From UBA2377 sp964525935 (GTDB lineage Bacteria > Verrucomicrobiota > Verrucomicrobiia > Opitutales > Opitutaceae): a stretch of DNA of 64,000 nt. Numbering within the stretch: position 1 is the first letter of the stretch; every line of letters starts with the position of its first letter. The notes under the pieces were generated by a model. That model was not told the origin of the DNA, did not search any database, and worked only from the letters and a program-made list of their open reading frames with translations. This document shows positions 29,509 to 39,094 of the stretch, one piece after another. The DNA is taken from NCBI GenBank assembly GCA_964525935.1, contig CAZGJZ010000009.1, positions 1 through 64,000 of the forward strand, read 5' to 3'. A program made the position numbers and the translations under genes.

Positions 29509-30372
29509 TTAAGGCTTGGGTAAGGGGCTCGTCGGGGGCGTGCGATGGTGGTCCACGCGTGGCATGTGCGGCATGTCGCGAAACTCCTTGGTGAACGCGA
29601 GCAGCTGCTTGACCGCCTCGTCGTGGAAAATTTTGCCCTTGGCGGCGGTCGCCTTCACGGCGTCACCGACCGTGCCGTCGGGCGTGTATTGGCTCGTCCA
29701 TTGGACGAGCGGCACCGGGCCGGCGCCGAACAGCTCGATGTAGTGAAAACCATCCGTGCCCTTTTCGTTGTGCCAGGTGTTCACGTTGGTGGCCTTGTCC
29801 ATCTGCACTTTTTCCGGGGCGATGTGCAGATACATCGACGTCTCGAGTTCGCAGGCGTGCGACATGCCGCCGGGGAAGGCGGACTCGCGCACGGACGGCA
29901 GGAACTTCGGGTCCTTGCGCAGCAGGTTGAGCCACATGAAGGACGTGGCGAGACCGTCGGTCTCGAGGTTGACGCGACGGGCGACGAAGTTGAGCAACTG
30001 CTCGTTGGAGCCGTGGCCGTCGACGATCACGATGCGCTTGAAGCCATGGTAAACGAAGCTCTTGCACACATCGACGCAGTAATTGACGAAGTGATCCCAC
30101 GCGACGTGCATCGTGCCGGGGAAATCCATCGCGTGGATGTTGTAGCCGTAGGAAATCGCCGGTGCGACGAGGATGCGCTCGGGTGCGAGCCGGCCGGTCT
30201 CCATGCAGACGCTCGTGGGGAGGACGTTGTCCACGTCGAGCGGGAGATGGCGGCCGTGCTGTTCGGTGGAACCGATCGGGAGCAAAATGGTTTTTCTCAG
30301 ATCAACGGCATCGTTGACCTCGGGCCAGGTGAGATCGCCGTAAACGTATTTTTGAGCTGCGAGGCTGGGCAT
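29509..30372 (-). CDS. Creatininase-family amidohydrolase
   Basis: A 287-aa metal-dependent amidohydrolase of the creatininase/ArfB/MftE group. Signatures are GSTEQHGRHLPLDVD (ligands E37, H39, D48), VDGHGSNEQ (His ligand) and HACELETS (Glu ligand). Family members open cyclic amides or cleave formamides. It lies downstream of a repeat and on the same strand as the MR-type dehydratase, so the pair may act on one substrate. No creatine or mycofactocin genes are nearby to specify it. Confidence 0.9.
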   Translation of the reverse strand: MPSLAAQKYVYGDLTWPEVNDAVDLRKTILLPIGSTEQHGRHLPLDVDNVLPTSVCMETGRLAPERILVAPAISYGYNIHAMDFPGTMHVAWDHFVNYCVDVCKSFVYHGFKRIVIVDGHGSNEQLLNFVARRVNLETDGLATSFMWLNLLRKDPKFLPSVRESAFPGGMSHACELETSMYLHIAPEKVQMDKATNVNTWHNEKGTDGFHYIELFGAGPVPLVQWTSQYTPDGTVGDAVKATAAKGKIFHDEAVKQLLAFTKEFRDMPHMPRVDHHRTPPTSPLPKP

Positions 30373-30492
30373 GATGGGAAGCGGGAAGGGTGAGGAGTGA
30401 AGCGTGGGAAGTGCGATGGTGTGCGAACGCCGGCACTAGCAACGCCGCGCCTGCGCAACGTCCAGCATTGACTGGATGATTTTTCACCCACT

Positions 30493-32445
30493 GTGCGATT
30501 GACGCGGAATCGCCGAAGAAGGCGGCTTGCGAAACCGGGGACTTTCGCGGGCAATGCTGCTTCCGCCCCACGCCTTCTGAACGCCCCGCCCGCCAACTAT
30601 TCCCCGCCGCCGCCTGCGACACTTCGCCGCCAGATTCGACTGTGGTGCGAGCAACGGCGCGCGCTGATGGCACTGGCGTGGATGTTCCGCGCCGACGGAG
30701 CGCGCACCGGGGCGCTGGGCGCTTTGATTTTGTTGGATGGAGCTGCGACGCTGGGTGCGATCTGGGCAGTCGGCCGGATCGGCGTGACCCTCGCCGGTCC
30801 CGTAGGCGGAGCGGAGCAAGCTTGGTTCTGGCTCGGGCTGATCGGCGTGCTGCAACTGCTGCGGCCGTTGCTCAACGTCGCCGGGCGCTGGCTGGGGGTC
30901 GGGATCGGGCACAGCCTTGAGCGCACCGTGCGCGAGCGGGTGATGGCGGCGGCGGGCGCGCCGCTGGGCATCGCGCACTTGGAATCGCCCGCCGGCGCGG
31001 CCTGGTTTGCCACGGCCTCGGGTGCAGCCGTGAAAACTTTTTCCCCGCCGCAAATCGTGCTGGCCACCGCAGCGTGGGCGGGAACGCGCGTGCAAGGCCT
31101 CGCGGCGGCCGCCGGGCTGTGGGTTTATGCGCCGTGGGCTCCCGTGATCATCTGGGCGGCATGGAGTTTGTTTCCCGCGTGGATTGCGCGGCAAACGCAG
31201 GCGCAGGTGGACGCCACCGAGGCGGCGACGCTCGGCCTGCGCCGGGCCGACTACCTGCGTGGCATCGCGCTCGCGCCGGAAGCGGCAAAGGAAGTCCGCC
31301 TCTTCGGCCTCGCGGGCTGGCTCGGCGGGAGATTTGCGCAGGAGCGGGCGGATGGACTCCGCGAGGCGACGCACCGGCGGCATCGCGGGCGCTGGGATTT
31401 TATTCCGCTGCTGCTGGTGCCGGCGGTGGCGACGCTCGCGATTGGCTATGGCCTGCTCGCGGGCTTTCGCGCCGGCACGGTGGAGCTGACGGTTTTGGTG
31501 ATGGGCATCACCGCGCTGATTGGCGCCGTGGAAATCGGGCGCACGATGGCGTGGTGGACGCGCGCGTGGCATGGCGTGGAGGTGTTGCTGGCGCTGGACC
31601 GCCTGCCCGAGGCCGGTGCGGTGGCGGCCCCGATTGTCAGCGGCACGCGCGACGCGACGGGCCGCCCGCAGGCGGCGATTGCGTTCGAGGCGGTGAACTT
31701 CGCGTATCCGGGGCAGGTGCAGCCGATCTATGCGGCGCTCAGTTTTTCGATCACCGCCGGCACCTCGTGCGCGATCGTCGGCGCCAACGGCGCGGGTAAG
31801 ACGACGTTGGTGAAGTTGCTCGCGCGGCTCTACGATCCGAAGGCCGGCCGGATCACGGTCGATGGCGCGGATGTGCGCGATTACGATCTCGCCCGCTGGC
31901 GGCGGCAGCTCGCGGTGGTCTCGCAGGATTTCATCAAATACCCCGCGACACTGCGCGAGAATGTCTGGCCGGGCCTGCCCGCACCGACACCGGAGCAGTG
32001 GGCGCGGGTTTGCACCCGGGCGGGCCTCGACGACTTGCTGGCCCAGTTGCCGGCCGGCGCTGACACGTTGATTGCGCGCGGGTATGCGGCAGGCGTGGAT
32101 CTTTCCGGCGGTCAGTGGCAACGCGTGGCCCTGGCGCGGGCGCTCGCGGCCATCGAACGCGGAGCCAAGGTGCTCGTGCTCGATGAGCCGACGGCCAATC
32201 TCGATATCCGCGCGGAGGCGGAGCTCTTCGCGCAATTCCTCGAGCTGACGAAAGGGCTCACGACGATCCTGATCACGCATCGTATGGCGAGCGTGCGGCA
32301 TGTGGATCGGGTTTTTGTGATCGAAGAAGGCGCCGTGGTGGAGACGGGAAACCCCGGGCAGTTGCTCGCGAGTGGCGGCCGTTATGCGGACCTGTTCCGT
32401 CTGCAGGCGGAGCGTTTTACCCGGAAGGAGGGAGCCGATGCGTAG
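30493..32445 (+). CDS. ABC transporter, fused permease-ATPase, subunit 1
   Basis: About 650 aa from a GTG at 30493; the start is uncertain because the first ~50 residues are low-complexity. A type I exporter membrane domain with about six hydrophobic segments spans ~65-400. The ATPase follows, with Walker A GANGAGKTT (430-438), signature LSGGQ (from 537), Walker B VLVLDEPTANLD (D564, E565) and H-loop ITHR. All catalytic residues are intact. There is no C39 peptidase domain, so it is not a peptide-processing exporter by that criterion. It overlaps the next gene by 8 bp, and the two probably form a heterodimeric exporter for a lipid, peptide or natural product. Confidence 0.88.
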   Translation: MRLTRNRRRRRLAKPGTFAGNAASAPRLLNAPPANYSPPPPATLRRQIRLWCEQRRALMALAWMFRADGARTGALGALILLDGAATLGAIWAVGRIGVTLAGPVGGAEQAWFWLGLIGVLQLLRPLLNVAGRWLGVGIGHSLERTVRERVMAAAGAPLGIAHLESPAGAAWFATASGAAVKTFSPPQIVLATAAWAGTRVQGLAAAAGLWVYAPWAPVIIWAAWSLFPAWIARQTQAQVDATEAATLGLRRADYLRGIALAPEAAKEVRLFGLAGWLGGRFAQERADGLREATHRRHRGRWDFIPLLLVPAVATLAIGYGLLAGFRAGTVELTVLVMGITALIGAVEIGRTMAWWTRAWHGVEVLLALDRLPEAGAVAAPIVSGTRDATGRPQAAIAFEAVNFAYPGQVQPIYAALSFSITAGTSCAIVGANGAGKTTLVKLLARLYDPKAGRITVDGADVRDYDLARWRRQLAVVSQDFIKYPATLRENVWPGLPAPTPEQWARVCTRAGLDDLLAQLPAGADTLIARGYAAGVDLSGGQWQRVALARALAAIERGAKVLVLDEPTANLDIRAEAELFAQFLELTKGLTTILITHRMASVRHVDRVFVIEEGAVVETGNPGQLLASGGRYADLFRLQAERFTRKEGADA

Positions 32446-34237
32446 GCTGGCCGAGCAATTCCGTCCGGTCCGGTTGTTGTTGGGCGTGTCGTTCCGCGTC
32501 GCCCGCTGGCCCACGATCTTTGCGATGGTGGTCTATCCACTGTCGGCCCTGTCCGGGCCGCTCGCGGGCATCGCCATGAAATTCATGATCGATGGCGCTG
32601 CGGCCGGTGACTGGGCGCAGATGCAGGGGGCGTTGCTCGGCGTGGTCGTGGCGTTGTGCGGATTCTACGTGCTCGATCTCATCAGCTGGCAGCTCTGCCT
32701 CGATCTGGAGGATCGCATCACCGAGGCGATGGAGACCGAGATCATGCAACTCGCCGCGGCCGTGCCGGACCTGGAATTGTTTGAGCGCGAGGCCTCGGCC
32801 AACCGGTTGGAGCACCTCCGCCAGCAAGGGTGGATGCTGGGCCGCGCGATGTATATTTTGCCCATGCAGTGGTCGTCCATCGTGCGCACGCTGTTCACGC
32901 TGGGCCTGCTGGCGGCGATCCATCCGCTGCTCCTGTTGCTGCCGGTGCTGGCCGTGCCGCTGATGCTGGCCGAGCGTCATGGCGAACGCCGCGCCCGCGA
33001 CGTGGAGCGGGACACGATGCAGCATGAACGCCGCAGCCGGAGTTTCTTTGAATTCTGGCTGCAACCGGCCGCGGCGGCGGAGTCGCGGGTGTTTGGGCTG
33101 ATGCCGTGGCTCGGCCGGGCCGAACGCGAGCTGGCGCAGGAGGCCTGGCAACCGCGCCGCCGCACGGAGTCCGCGAATGCGTGGCGCACGGCCGCCGGCT
33201 GGCTCGTGTTCGGGCTCGGCGCGCTGGCGGCGCTCGGCCTCGTGTTGTCGTCCGTGCTGGCCGGCGAACGCTCGCTCGGCACGTTGCTGCTCGCGATCGG
33301 GCTTGTTTCCCAAGTGAGCGGCAGCGTGAGCTCCATGGTGGGGATCGTGTTGTGGGTGCAACGACTGTTCCGGCTCTCGGATGACCTGCTGTGGCTGCGC
33401 ACCCAAATCACGCCGACGAGTGCGCCGGCGGCAACGGCGCCGCCGGCGACGGGAGCGGGGATTAGCGTGCAGGGACTTTCCTTCCGCTATCCGGGGGCGG
33501 CGCGTGATGCGCTCAGTGACGTTTCGCTGACATTGCCGGCGGGCAGCGTCGTCGCCCTCGTGGGCGAAAATGGCTCCGGCAAGACGACGCTGGTGAAACT
33601 GCTGTGCGGGTTCTATGAGCCGACGGCGGGCACGTTGAGCGTGGGTGGCGAAAAGCTCACGCGCGCGAACCGCCAGGTCTGGTGGAGCCGGGTGTCGGCG
33701 GCGTTTCAGGATGCCTGCAAATTCGAGTTCATCGCGGCCGAGACCGTGGGTGCGGGCAATCTCACGGCGGCCCAACCCGCGGAAGATGTTGCGCGGGCTG
33801 TCGGACAGGCGGGCGCGGAGGAACTGGTGCAGACCCTGCCCCGCGGGTTGGAAACGCAGCTGGGCAATCGCTGGCCGGACGGCGTCGGTCTCTCCGGCGG
33901 GCAATGGCAGCAGTTGGCGCTGGCCCGCGGCCTGATGCGGTCGCGCCCCATGCTGCTCGTGTTTGATGAACCCTCGGCCAGCCTCGACCCGCAGCGCGAA
34001 CACGACCTGTTCGTGCGCCAGACCACGCGGGCGCGGCAGGCGCGGGGCGAGGCGGGCGCCATCACGCTGTTTGTGACGCACGCGTTTTCCACGGTGAGCA
34101 TGGCCGACGTGATTGTCGTGCTGGAGCGTGGCCGCGTGAAGGAAACCGGCACGCACGCCGAGCTGATGCAGCGCGGCGGCCTGTATGCGGAACTTTACTC
34201 GACCCAATCACGGGCGCACGCGACCGGGTCGGAGTGA
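32438..34237 (+). CDS. ABC transporter, fused permease-ATPase, subunit 2
   Basis: 599 aa. The ATG at 32438 overlaps the end of the previous gene (ATGCGTAG) and is preceded by an unusually good ribosome-binding site, AAGGAGG at 32425-32431, rare in this window. The exporter-type membrane domain spans ~20-330. The ATPase has GENGSGKTT (376-384), LSGGQ (from 485), LLVFDEPSASLD (D510, E511) and THAF. Both partners keep Walker B Glu and the H-loop His, so this is not a degenerate-site heterodimer. It is followed 85 bp later by the TMTC-like gene. Confidence 0.9.
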   Translation: MRRLAEQFRPVRLLLGVSFRVARWPTIFAMVVYPLSALSGPLAGIAMKFMIDGAAAGDWAQMQGALLGVVVALCGFYVLDLISWQLCLDLEDRITEAMETEIMQLAAAVPDLELFEREASANRLEHLRQQGWMLGRAMYILPMQWSSIVRTLFTLGLLAAIHPLLLLLPVLAVPLMLAERHGERRARDVERDTMQHERRSRSFFEFWLQPAAAAESRVFGLMPWLGRAERELAQEAWQPRRRTESANAWRTAAGWLVFGLGALAALGLVLSSVLAGERSLGTLLLAIGLVSQVSGSVSSMVGIVLWVQRLFRLSDDLLWLRTQITPTSAPAATAPPATGAGISVQGLSFRYPGAARDALSDVSLTLPAGSVVALVGENGSGKTTLVKLLCGFYEPTAGTLSVGGEKLTRANRQVWWSRVSAAFQDACKFEFIAAETVGAGNLTAAQPAEDVARAVGQAGAEELVQTLPRGLETQLGNRWPDGVGLSGGQWQQLALARGLMRSRPMLLVFDEPSASLDPQREHDLFVRQTTRARQARGEAGAITLFVTHAFSTVSMADVIVVLERGRVKETGTHAELMQRGGLYAELYSTQSRAHATGSE

Positions 34238-34322
34238 CTGGCGGATGACGAGCCGGGTCCAGACCGGGCAGCGCGGCCAAGAAATTCTTCCGTCGCGCGG
34301 TTAAACCGTCTTCTGTTCGGGG

Positions 34323-36488
34323 ATGCCTGCGCCGGAAAACTCCATCACGCCCGCTGAATCCTCGCGACGGCGGATCATTTGGGCGGGCGGGCTGCTCGTG
34401 GTGCTGGCGCTGGTGGCGTATCACAACACCTTCGGGTTGCCGTTCGTGTTCGATGACGAACTGGCGATCACGAAGAACCCGTCGATCCGGCAGCTCTGGT
34501 CGCTCGGCGATGTGCTTTCGCCGCCGCAGAACGGCAGCGGGGCAGCGGGGCGGCCGCTGGTGAACCTTTCGTTTGCGCTCAACTACGCGCTTAGCGGCGA
34601 GGCGGTCTGGAGCTGGCATGCGCTCAACCTGCTCATCCACGCCGGCGCGGGACTGGCGTTGTTCGGACTCGTGCGCCGCACATTGCTCCGGCCGGGGCTG
34701 CCGGCGCGGGTGCGCGACGCGGCGCTGCCGCTGGGGGTGACTGTGGCGGCGGTGTGGATCGCGCATCCGCTGCAGACGGAATCAGTGACCTGCGTGGTGC
34801 AACGCACCGAATCGCTTGTGGCGTTGTTTTATCTGCTCACCTTTTACGGTTTTGTGCGCGGCGTGGCGCAATCGCCGGAGAGCGGACGCTGGCTGGGGTT
34901 TTCGGTGGCGGCGGGCCTGCTGGGCATGGCGAGCAAGGAAGTGATGGTGACGGCGCCGGTGCTCGTGCTGGCGTATGACCGCACGTTCGTGGCCGGCACC
35001 GTGCGCGAGGCGTGGCGGCGGCGGTGGCGCTACTACCTCGCGCTCGCCGGCACGTGGCTGTTGCTGGCGGCGCTGCTGGTGCAGGCTGGCGGTGGGCGCA
35101 GCGACGGGGCGGGCTTCGGCCTCGGGGTTTCGTCGTGGGACTACCTGCTGACGCAGTGCCGCGCGCTCGGGATTTATCTCAAGCTCGCGGTCTGGCCGCA
35201 TCCCCTGGTGCTCGACTACGGCACGGGCGTGGTGCGCGACTGGCGCGAGGTCGTGCCGCAGGGTCTGCTGGTGCTGGCCTTGCTGGGAGTCACGGCGTGG
35301 GCGTGGTGGCGGCGGCCGGTCGTGGGTTTTATGGGCGTGGCGTTTTTTGTGATCCTCGCGCCGAGTTCCAGCGTGGTGCCGCTCGTCGGCCAGACCATCG
35401 CGGAACACCGGATGTATCTGCCGCTGGCCGCGGTGGTGACGCTGCTCGTGATTGCAGCGCACGCTTGGCTGCGGCGCTGGACGTGGTGGGGGTGCGGCGC
35501 GGTGGCGGTGGTATTTTGCGCGCTGACGATCGACCGGAACCGCGACTACCACAGCGAATTTTGGCTCTGGGCGGACGTCGTGCAAAAATATCCATCCAAC
35601 GCGCGCGGGCAGTTCAACTACGCCAACGAACTGGCGAAGCTGTCCGGCCGGACGGAAGAGGCGTTGGTCCATTACGCCGCGGCGGTGCGGCTCAAGCCCG
35701 ATTACCCCGAGGCGCATTACAATTTTGCGAACCAGCTGGCGAAGCTGTCCGGGCGCTCCGCGGAGGCGATCGCGCACTACGAGGCGGCGCTGCGCGACTC
35801 GCCCGGCTATGTGGAGGCGCACAACAACCTCGCGGTCGAGCTGGTGAAGTTGCCCGGCCGCTGGGCCGACGCGGTGGCGCACTATGAAACGGCGCTGCAA
35901 CTCAAGCCCGACTACGCCGACGCACACGGTAATCTTGGCCGCGCCCTCGCGATGATCCCGGCGCGCCTGCCCGAGGCGATTGCGCACTACGAGACGGCGC
36001 TACGGCTGCGGCCCGATTATGCCGAGGCGCACAACAATCTCGCGGCGGCGCTGGGCACGTTGCCCGGTCGGAGCGACGAAGCGATCGCGCACTACGAAGC
36101 AGCGCTCCGGTTGCAGCCCGACTATGCGGATGCGCACAACAATCTCGCGCTGGAGCTGATGAAAAATCCCGCGCGACGGACGGCAGCGATTGCGCACTAC
36201 GAGACGGCGCTGCGACTGCGGCCCGATTATCCGGAAGCGCACTGCAACCTCGGCACGGCCCTCACGGCGCTGCCGGGGCGGCTGCCTGAAGCGATCATGC
36301 ACTACGAGGCGGCGGTGCGGCTCGCACCGAATTTTCTCCTGGCCCGGAATAACCTAGCGCTGGCGTTGGCGCGTTCCGGCCGGTTTCCGGAAGCGGCGGT
36401 TCAATTGGAAGCCAGTCTCGCGATCAATCCCGACCAACCCGAGACTACGCGGCGGCTGCGTTCGCTGCGCGAGCTCATGGGGCGGTGA
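34323..36488 (+). CDS. TMTC-like integral membrane protein with C-terminal TPR array
   Basis: A 721-aa protein. Residues 1-~410 carry about ten hydrophobic segments. The first loop reads GLPFVFDDELAITKNPSIRQ, the double-acidic DD/xxI/N-P motif typical of TMTC-like and related GT-C protein O-mannosyltransferases. From ~418 to the end there are about eight tandem TPRs of 35 residues with the consensus EAIAHYEAALRLxPDYxEAHNNL. Period measured at the DNA level is 105 bp between adjacent repeats (36081 to 36186). Family knowledge suggests glycosyl transfer to proteins, with the TPRs recognising substrate. That is an inference for this bacterial version. It follows an ABC exporter pair. Confidence 0.8.
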   Translation: MPAPENSITPAESSRRRIIWAGGLLVVLALVAYHNTFGLPFVFDDELAITKNPSIRQLWSLGDVLSPPQNGSGAAGRPLVNLSFALNYALSGEAVWSWHALNLLIHAGAGLALFGLVRRTLLRPGLPARVRDAALPLGVTVAAVWIAHPLQTESVTCVVQRTESLVALFYLLTFYGFVRGVAQSPESGRWLGFSVAAGLLGMASKEVMVTAPVLVLAYDRTFVAGTVREAWRRRWRYYLALAGTWLLLAALLVQAGGGRSDGAGFGLGVSSWDYLLTQCRALGIYLKLAVWPHPLVLDYGTGVVRDWREVVPQGLLVLALLGVTAWAWWRRPVVGFMGVAFFVILAPSSSVVPLVGQTIAEHRMYLPLAAVVTLLVIAAHAWLRRWTWWGCGAVAVVFCALTIDRNRDYHSEFWLWADVVQKYPSNARGQFNYANELAKLSGRTEEALVHYAAAVRLKPDYPEAHYNFANQLAKLSGRSAEAIAHYEAALRDSPGYVEAHNNLAVELVKLPGRWADAVAHYETALQLKPDYADAHGNLGRALAMIPARLPEAIAHYETALRLRPDYAEAHNNLAAALGTLPGRSDEAIAHYEAALRLQPDYADAHNNLALELMKNPARRTAAIAHYETALRLRPDYPEAHCNLGTALTALPGRLPEAIMHYEAAVRLAPNFLLARNNLALALARSGRFPEAAVQLEASLAINPDQPETTRRLRSLRELMGR

Positions 36489-36492
36489 TGGG

Positions 36493-36567
36493 TTGGCCAC
36501 CGCGGCGCGGAGACACGGAGCGCAATCATGGCCAAGCTCTCCGCGTCTATGCGTCTCCGTGGCTAAG
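36493..36567. repeat. Inverted pair of ACGGAG-type repeats (convergent junction)
   Basis: The left arm (GGCCACCGCGGCGCGGAGAC...ACGGAG) faces CTCCGCGTCTATGCGTCTCC...GTGGC. The cores are GCGGAG/ACGGAG. It occupies the gap between two convergent genes and could act as a bidirectional hairpin. Confidence 0.85.
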
Positions 36568-36581
36568 GCACAAGACCGTGA

Positions 36582-37367
36582 TCACTTCCTCGGGTTGAAC
36601 AGCAGGAGCGTGCCGATCTGCTGGTAGCCGAGGGTGAGGTAGAGTTTGGCGCCGGCGTGGCTGGCGGTCAGGACGGCCTGTGGTGCGCCACCGGCCCGGT
36701 CGTCGCGCAGCAACTGGGCGAGCAGCGCGGTGGCGATGCCACGGCGGCGGTGTTGGGGCAGGACAAACATGTTGGAGCACCAGTTGCCGGCGTCGCACAC
36801 GATGCTGCGCACCCAGCCGACGACTTCGCCGTCGATCACCGCCGCGTAGAGTCGGAGCGGGGCGACCTTGGCTTTGGCCTTCGGCAAATACTCGGGCAGA
36901 ATCTGCTGCTGGCCGGCGGCCTTGGCCACGGCACCGGCGAGTTCGGCGGTGAGCACGCGCTGGATGGTGGCGGGGGATTTGACACGCGGGATCTTTTTCA
37001 GCGCGTGGACCATGACGGGCTCGGAGGCGGCGAGCCGGTAGCCGATGGCTTTGTAAGCGTCGCGGGTCGACTGCGCGGATTCACCGGCGGGGATCAGGGC
37101 GCAGATACAAAAACGGCCACGCGTGTGGGTTCGCGCGAGGCGGTCGACTTCGGCAGGGGCCGTGCCGCAGGCGATCCATTCCTCGCGCCGGTAGTCGGCG
37201 GGATTTTTACGCGAGGCGTCGCGCAGCACCCAGAGCGGACCGACGCGGTCGCCGTGATAAGGGTGGGTGAAGCTGCGCGTGAACCCGAAACCGCGGACGA
37301 AAACCTCGGTGGCGCGCTCAAGCTCGCTGGCGTGACGGGTGGGTTGGGGCGGGCGGGGCTTGGCCAT
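36582..37367 (-). CDS. GNAT-family N-acetyltransferase
   Basis: About 261 aa from ATG at 37367. An alternative GTG at 37403 overlaps the stop of the preceding gene as GTGA and would be translationally coupled, so the start is open. The C-terminal half shows the GNAT core: strand SNMFVLPQ, the acetyl-CoA loop HRRRGIATALLAQLL, and the closing AKLYLTLGYQQIGTLLLF. The N-terminal half may be a second, degenerate GNAT-like fold. Substrate unknown. It is downstream of the spermidine-synthase-like membrane protein on the same strand. Confidence 0.8.
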   Translation of the reverse strand: MAKPRPPQPTRHASELERATEVFVRGFGFTRSFTHPYHGDRVGPLWVLRDASRKNPADYRREEWIACGTAPAEVDRLARTHTRGRFCICALIPAGESAQSTRDAYKAIGYRLAASEPVMVHALKKIPRVKSPATIQRVLTAELAGAVAKAAGQQQILPEYLPKAKAKVAPLRLYAAVIDGEVVGWVRSIVCDAGNWCSNMFVLPQHRRRGIATALLAQLLRDDRAGGAPQAVLTASHAGAKLYLTLGYQQIGTLLLFNPRK

Positions 37368-37399
37368 GGGAAGAGGGTTTCCGGCCGGCCGCCGCCGAT

Positions 37400-39007
37400 T
37401 CACATGGAGCGGGCCCAGCTGACGATCTGGCGGCGGGTGGCCTCGCGGTTGACGGCGTCGTAAAACTCAACCGGGTTGTAGTCGTCGGTGAGCACCTGGC
37501 CGCGGTCGGCGGCGATTTCGATGCGATCCCGGTAGGCGGCGGCAGCGGCCTGGCGCACGGACGGATGCACGCGCGCGAGATCGGGCGCGTGGATGAACTC
37601 GGGTGCGGGGTGGTCGGTGGCGACGACGAAAATCTGTCCGTCGCTGTTGTGGATGCGGACACCGGGGAAAACCGCGCGCAGCGTGGCGTGCAGGGAAGTG
37701 GCGAAGAAATCGCGGTCCGGCTCGAGGTGTCCGAAGGCATTGATCACCAGCGTGCCGTTCGGGCGGAGGACGCGGCGGATCGATTGAAAGGCCTCGCGGG
37801 TCATCAGGTGCGCAGGCGACGAGTCGCCGAGGAAGGCGTCGAGCACGACGACGTCATACTGTTGCGGCTGGCAGCGGTTCAGGAAGTGCCGGCCGTCGTC
37901 GATCGTGATGGAGAGCTGGTCGGGTTTGAGGCCGAAAAAGCGCTCGGCGACCGGCACGATGGCGGGATTGATTTCCACGACATCGACGCGGGCGCCTTCC
38001 GACGCGAAATCCATGGGCACGATGCCGATGCCCAGGCCGATACAGAGCACGTCGCGAACTTTTGGGGTGTAGGCGCGCGCGAGCCCCGAGAGCAGGTAGG
38101 TGAACGTGGACGCGCTTTGGCGGGCGGTGGGATCGTAGGTATTTTGGACGAGATTGTCGTTGGTGTAGAGGCGGAAGCTGGCGTTTTTCCAGTCGAGGAC
38201 CTTGAGCTCACCGAAGTGGGAATTGCCGCTGAAGATTTCCGTGGCCTGGGCGTGGGCGTGCTTTTCGGCGCGGGCGGCCAGCAGCATGGTGCCGGCGCCG
38301 AGGAGGAGGGCGGCGGCGAGCGGCACGGCGGACTTGCGGTGGAAGAACGCGAAATAAATGCCGCTCACCAGCACGAGCACGAGGGAGGTCAGATACATCG
38401 AGCGGGAGTTGGGCAGCAACGGCAGCATCACGTAGCTGATGAGCATCGTGCCGGCGAAACTGCCGAGCGTGCCGATGGCGGTGAGCCGGCCGACGTTGCC
38501 GCCGACGCCGCTGACCGTGGAGGTGATGACGCGCACGAGAAACGGCCCGGTGAGGGCGAGCAATGCGAGCGGCACGAAAAAGAGAAACGCCGAGGCGAGC
38601 AGGGAACCGACGACGAGGTTGAGGTCGAGACAACGGTAGGCGACCGGTTCGCAGAACGGGACGGTGGCGACGAGATAGACCGCGGCGGCGAGGATCGCCC
38701 AGTAGAGCGTGGCGAGATTTTGCGAACGATCCGCCAGCCGGCCGCCGGCGTAGTAACCGCAGGCGAGCGCGACGAGTGTCACGGCGATCTGCGCCGTCCA
38801 CACGAAATGCGACGTGCCGATGAACGGGGACAGCATGCGGGCGCCGAGAATTTCCACGACCATGACGGCGGCACCCGTGAGGGCGGCGGTGGTATAGAGA
38901 TAGCGGCGCAGGCCGGCAGAGACGGTGGGCGAGGACGTCGTCGTCGCGGGGGCGGGGGAGGAGCGCTTCACGGGGCGTGACTGTGCGCGGGAAAAAACAT
39001 TGGGCAA
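37400..39007 (-). CDS. Membrane spermidine-synthase-like (fused) protein
   Basis: 535 aa. Residues ~35-250 contain seven to eight hydrophobic segments including LTGAAVMVVEILGARMLSPF, the opening typical of verrucomicrobial and proteobacterial fused MFS-like/spermidine-synthase proteins. The C-terminal soluble half is a Rossmann aminopropyltransferase fold with CIGLGIGIVPMDFA, VDVVEINPAIVPVA and VLDAFLGDSSPAHLMT. No separate SAM decarboxylase is nearby. Actual polyamine synthesis by these membrane versions is mostly unproven. Confidence 0.87.
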   Translation of the reverse strand: MPNVFSRAQSRPVKRSSPAPATTTSSPTVSAGLRRYLYTTAALTGAAVMVVEILGARMLSPFIGTSHFVWTAQIAVTLVALACGYYAGGRLADRSQNLATLYWAILAAAVYLVATVPFCEPVAYRCLDLNLVVGSLLASAFLFFVPLALLALTGPFLVRVITSTVSGVGGNVGRLTAIGTLGSFAGTMLISYVMLPLLPNSRSMYLTSLVLVLVSGIYFAFFHRKSAVPLAAALLLGAGTMLLAARAEKHAHAQATEIFSGNSHFGELKVLDWKNASFRLYTNDNLVQNTYDPTARQSASTFTYLLSGLARAYTPKVRDVLCIGLGIGIVPMDFASEGARVDVVEINPAIVPVAERFFGLKPDQLSITIDDGRHFLNRCQPQQYDVVVLDAFLGDSSPAHLMTREAFQSIRRVLRPNGTLVINAFGHLEPDRDFFATSLHATLRAVFPGVRIHNSDGQIFVVATDHPAPEFIHAPDLARVHPSVRQAAAAAYRDRIEIAADRGQVLTDDYNPVEFYDAVNREATRRQIVSWARSM

Positions 39008-39094
39008 CGTTTTCTGTGTGGCGGATTACGGACGCGGGTTGGGATTTACGCGGGTTGACGGCCCCCGGCCGTGCTGCCCCAGTATCGCACGCTG

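Noticed and set aside
30493..34237. Bacteriocin or lantibiotic exporter identity for the ABC pair
   Set aside because: No N-terminal C39 peptidase domain and no small precursor peptide gene could be found next to it.
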